64,000 nucleotides of DNA from NCBI RefSeq assembly GCF_003324185.1, contig NZ_PXUP01000004.1:117236-181235 (forward strand). The letters are read 5' to 3'. This document shows, in pieces, positions 62,000 to 64,000 of the stretch. Below the pieces are notes generated by a model. It was not told the DNA's origin. It saw only the letters and a list, made by a program, of their open reading frames with translations, and made no database searches. This stretch comes from Faecalibacterium prausnitzii. GTDB lineage: Bacteria; Bacillota; Clostridia; Oscillospirales; Ruminococcaceae. How positions within the stretch are numbered: the stretch's first letter is position 1; each line of letters opens with the position of its first letter. The position numbers and the translations under genes are program-made.

Positions 62000-63337
62000 T
62001 TATCCGATTGCGATTTTCTCCTGCGGCAGACGAGAGTGGGCAGGGCTGCTGCCAAATGCCGCATAGATCAACGTCAATCCGCCAACACGTCCTAAAAACA
62101 TCAGTGCGATCAGCACCCCCTGCGAAAGGATGCCCAACTGCGGCGTGATGCCCAATGTCAGACCTACCGTTGCCACAGCCGAAGCAGTCTCATACAAACA
62201 GACCGACATCGGCAGCTGCTCTGCCGTAGCAATGACAAAGGCTCCGAGGAAAAACAGCGTCAAATACATCCCTGCAATCGTGGCAGCATTCTTGACCGCA
62301 GAACTATCTATGCGCCGCCCGAAAAATTCCGCATCTTCTCTGCGGCGGAAGGTCGCCCACATATTGGCCAGCAGAACGGCAAATGTTGTGGTTTTCATGC
62401 CGCCTGCCGTGGAGCCGGGCGAACCGCCCAACAGCATCAGAACCACCATCAATGCCTGTGAAGTGCTGCCCATCGCAGCAAGATCGGCGGTGTTAAAGCC
62501 GGCAGTACGAGGGGTAACGGATTGGAACATCGACAATAAAATGCGCTGCCGGGCAGAGCCGGCCGTGAACTCGAAGCAATAAAAGTACAGCGACGGCAGT
62601 ACCAGAAGAAACGCCGTTGTGACAAGGATCACCTTGCTCTGCATCCGATAACGGTGAAAATCAAGGCGGTATGTACAAATGTCCTCCCATGTCAGAAAGC
62701 CAAGGCCGCCAAAGACGATCAGGGCCGCGATCACTGTGGTAAGCAATGGGTCACCTGCATACCGTGTCAGCGAAACAAATTTTGCATCCTCTGTTCCCAG
62801 CAGGTCAAAGCCGGCATTGCAGAACGCCGAAATGGAATGAAACAGTGCATACCAGATCCCGCGCAAACCATAATCGGCGCAAAATGTCGGCAGCAGCAGT
62901 GCAGCACCGGCCAATTCAAACAGGGCGGTGATCCGCAGAATAAAGCCTGTCAGCCGCACGATGCCGCCCATCTGTGGGGCAGCGGTGGCTTCCTGCATCG
63001 TGCTACGCTGCTTGAGGGAGATCTTTCGCCCGGAAAGCAGCGCAAAGGCAGCACCCACCGTAATGACGCCCAATCCTCCGATCTGGATCAGAAGAAGGAT
63101 CACACTCTGCCCGAATGCCGACCAGTAGCTGCCGGTATCCTGTACCACCAGTCCGGTCACACAAAGGGCAGAGGTGGAAGTAAACAGCGCCTCATGGAAC
63201 GGTGTAACGCACCGCTGCTGTGCAGCGATCGGGAGCATCAGAAGCAATGCGCCCACCAGATCAACTGCCGCAAACCCTGCAATAATGACCTGAAAAGAAG
63301 AAAAACGGTGCTGCCTGTAACGAGGATATTGAATCAT
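62000..63337 (-). CDS. ktrB: KtrB/TrkH-type potassium uptake channel subunit
   Basis: 445 residues, the length of KtrB. Four helix-pore-helix repeats, with selectivity-filter regions such as 'STSALCVTGL', 'SISAFCNAGFDL', 'SVTPRTAGFNTAD' and 'ETASAVATVGLTLG'. It conducts potassium (sodium-dependent in many species) with KtrA. AAAGGAG precedes the ATG at 63337. First gene of the five-gene potassium unit; its promoter could not be fixed in the AT-rich 63338-63420. Confidence 0.94.
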   Translation of the reverse strand: MIQYPRYRQHRFSSFQVIIAGFAAVDLVGALLLMLPIAAQQRCVTPFHEALFTSTSALCVTGLVVQDTGSYWSAFGQSVILLLIQIGGLGVITVGAAFALLSGRKISLKQRSTMQEATAAPQMGGIVRLTGFILRITALFELAGAALLLPTFCADYGLRGIWYALFHSISAFCNAGFDLLGTEDAKFVSLTRYAGDPLLTTVIAALIVFGGLGFLTWEDICTYRLDFHRYRMQSKVILVTTAFLLVLPSLYFYCFEFTAGSARQRILLSMFQSVTPRTAGFNTADLAAMGSTSQALMVVLMLLGGSPGSTAGGMKTTTFAVLLANMWATFRRREDAEFFGRRIDSSAVKNAATIAGMYLTLFFLGAFVIATAEQLPMSVCLYETASAVATVGLTLGITPQLGILSQGVLIALMFLGRVGGLTLIYAAFGSSPAHSRLPQEKIAIG

Positions 63338-63457
63338 AAAAGCTCCTTTACCTATCCGTGTGCATAAAGATTAGCATGGAATAGATAAAAGAGTCGTAAA
63401 GAAAATTGTAGAAGTATAAAGATTCCATTAAAATTGATCGGGCAACACCAAATAACA

Positions 63458-63502
63458 AATGCTGGACATCACCAGTTAAAAAAAACAGTAATATCCAGCA
63501 TT
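63458..63502. repeat. Inverted repeat with poly-A/poly-U loop
   Basis: AATGCTGGACATCACCAGTT pairs imperfectly with AACAGTAATATCCAGCATT; the first nine bases of each end are perfect. The T8 run lies in the loop, not after the stem, so it is not a standard terminator. It lies just behind the stop of the DUF6061-like gene. Confidence 0.55.
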
Positions 63503-63505
63503 CAT

Positions 63506-63901
63506 TCAGATTTCTAACCCATGGCTCCCGGCCGCATTCTTCAAATATTCTTCCGGCTCGCTATCCAGAATCAAATTCGCGTAGCCCAGCGGATCATTGT
63601 AGATGAGGTAGTCTAACTCCGACCTCTGCGCCATGGTCGCATCCAACGCATCCTCGACCCCGGTGCAGTCGATGGAAATTTTTCTCCCGTTCAGGAGCAG
63701 AAGCTCCACGCATCCGGTGTCCATGTTGAAATGACAAACTCTTGCATCGTAGCCTAGAATTCTTCCCTCGTGGAAGAGCCCTAGGCTATCTTTTTTGTTA
63801 TAAAAGTGTTTGGAACAAACGCGCCGCCTGCATCGGCACGATGCAGAACAAATGGGGTTTGGGCATAGCCCAACAAGCATTTTTGCAAAGCAAAATAGCA
63901 T
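63506..63901 (-). CDS. DUF6061-like protein, start uncertain
   Basis: The last ~80 residues, 'CHFNMDTGCVELLLLNGRKISIDCTGVEDALDATMAQRSELDYLIYNDPLGYANLILDSEPEEYL', follow the pattern I know for DUF6061, small proteins of unknown function in gut Clostridia that usually begin just before 'NMDT'. Upstream the frame stays open to ATG codons at 63901 and 63880, but neither has a ribosome site and residues 1-50 look non-coding (basic, cysteine-rich). The region 63735-63800 forms a strong hairpin. The start may be lost or non-standard. Confidence 0.5.
   Translation of the reverse strand: MLFCFAKMLVGLCPNPICSASCRCRRRVCSKHFYNKKDSLGLFHEGRILGYDARVCHFNMDTGCVELLLLNGRKISIDCTGVEDALDATMAQRSELDYLIYNDPLGYANLILDSEPEEYLKNAAGSHGLEI
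63748..63789 (-). other. Strong hairpin in the presumed 5' region of the DUF6061-like gene
   Basis: TAGCCTAG and CTAGGCTA arms enclose a second stem CTCTTCC/GGGAAGA around a short loop. The inner right arm contains GAGGGAAG (63762-63769), which is the only ribosome-site-like sequence near the conserved part of the gene and would be hidden in the stem. Confidence 0.5.
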
Positions 63902-63937
63902 TTGTATAGACGAATGCCCTGCTGGTACAATGTCATC

Positions 63938-63960
63938 GATGAAACAAAAATAGTTTCATC
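63938..63960. repeat. 8-bp inverted repeat
   Basis: GATGAAAC (63938-63945) and GTTTCATC (63953-63960) with a 7-nt A/T loop. No gene is seen from 63902 to the window end. Confidence 0.5.
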
Positions 63961-64000
63961 ACAGACGGTTATATGGTTGTGCCGATTTCCAAAACATAGT

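Overview
The window looks like chromosomal DNA of a GC-rich gut Clostridia member of the Oscillospiraceae, most likely Faecalibacterium. This is inference from gene content (yab cluster, glmS ribozyme, galacto-N-biose/lacto-N-biose pathway, IspDF fusion, DUF6061-type protein) and protein style; no marker gene was compared. Most promoters that could be placed read TTGNNN-17 bp-TANNNT, and most units end in a strong intrinsic terminator.

Layout. 1-5.5 kb: end of an MFS transporter gene, a secreted PBP4B-like serine hydrolase, a PH-domain protein, tRNA-Gly and tRNA-Ala, and a beta-CASP metallo-beta-lactamase nuclease. 5.6-7.8 kb: typA and tRNA-Asn. 7.8-13.8 kb: a C39-peptidase ABC exporter, a GyrI-like protein, an HlyD-type adaptor and a membrane-anchored Ig-like surface protein; together they look like a dedicated export system with no visible cargo gene. 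13.8-17.4 kb (minus): DUF5685-like gene, membrane protein, glmS ribozyme, glmS. 17.6-22.0 kb (minus): mazG-hup-rqcP-yabP-yabQ-divIC-S1 protein-RNA methyltransferase, the Bacillus yabN-yabR order. 22.1-37.1 kb (minus): a zinc-ribbon gene on its own promoter, then a tightly packed series ispDF-cdaA-cdaR-FAD protein-xpaC-like-recJ-relA-dtd-MBL-hemZ-nucleoside kinase, placing c-di-AMP and (p)ppGpp enzymes in one transcriptional direction. 37.4-42.7 kb: phosphoglucomutase, a small unknown gene, comM and an amidohydrolase.

42.7-58.4 kb is a carbohydrate region. A GNAT gene precedes a lac locus (lacA-like acetyltransferase, AraC regulator, divergent GPH-type transporter, GH2 beta-galactosidase). Next comes a locus for galacto-N-biose/lacto-N-biose: an ABC importer, a small membrane protein and GH112 phosphorylase on the minus strand, with a divergent AraC regulator and N-acetylhexosamine kinase on the plus strand. 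Import, phosphorolysis and phosphorylation of the released HexNAc make a coherent route for mucin or milk-glycan disaccharides.

58.5-63.4 kb (minus) is a potassium module: ktrB, ktrA, a 42-residue membrane protein not previously obvious, a KdpD-like sensor kinase that lacks the classical N-terminal KdpD domain but keeps a Usp-like domain, and KdpE. The window ends in a DUF6061-like gene with no convincing start and several inverted repeats. I found no CRISPR array, prophage or intact insertion sequence.
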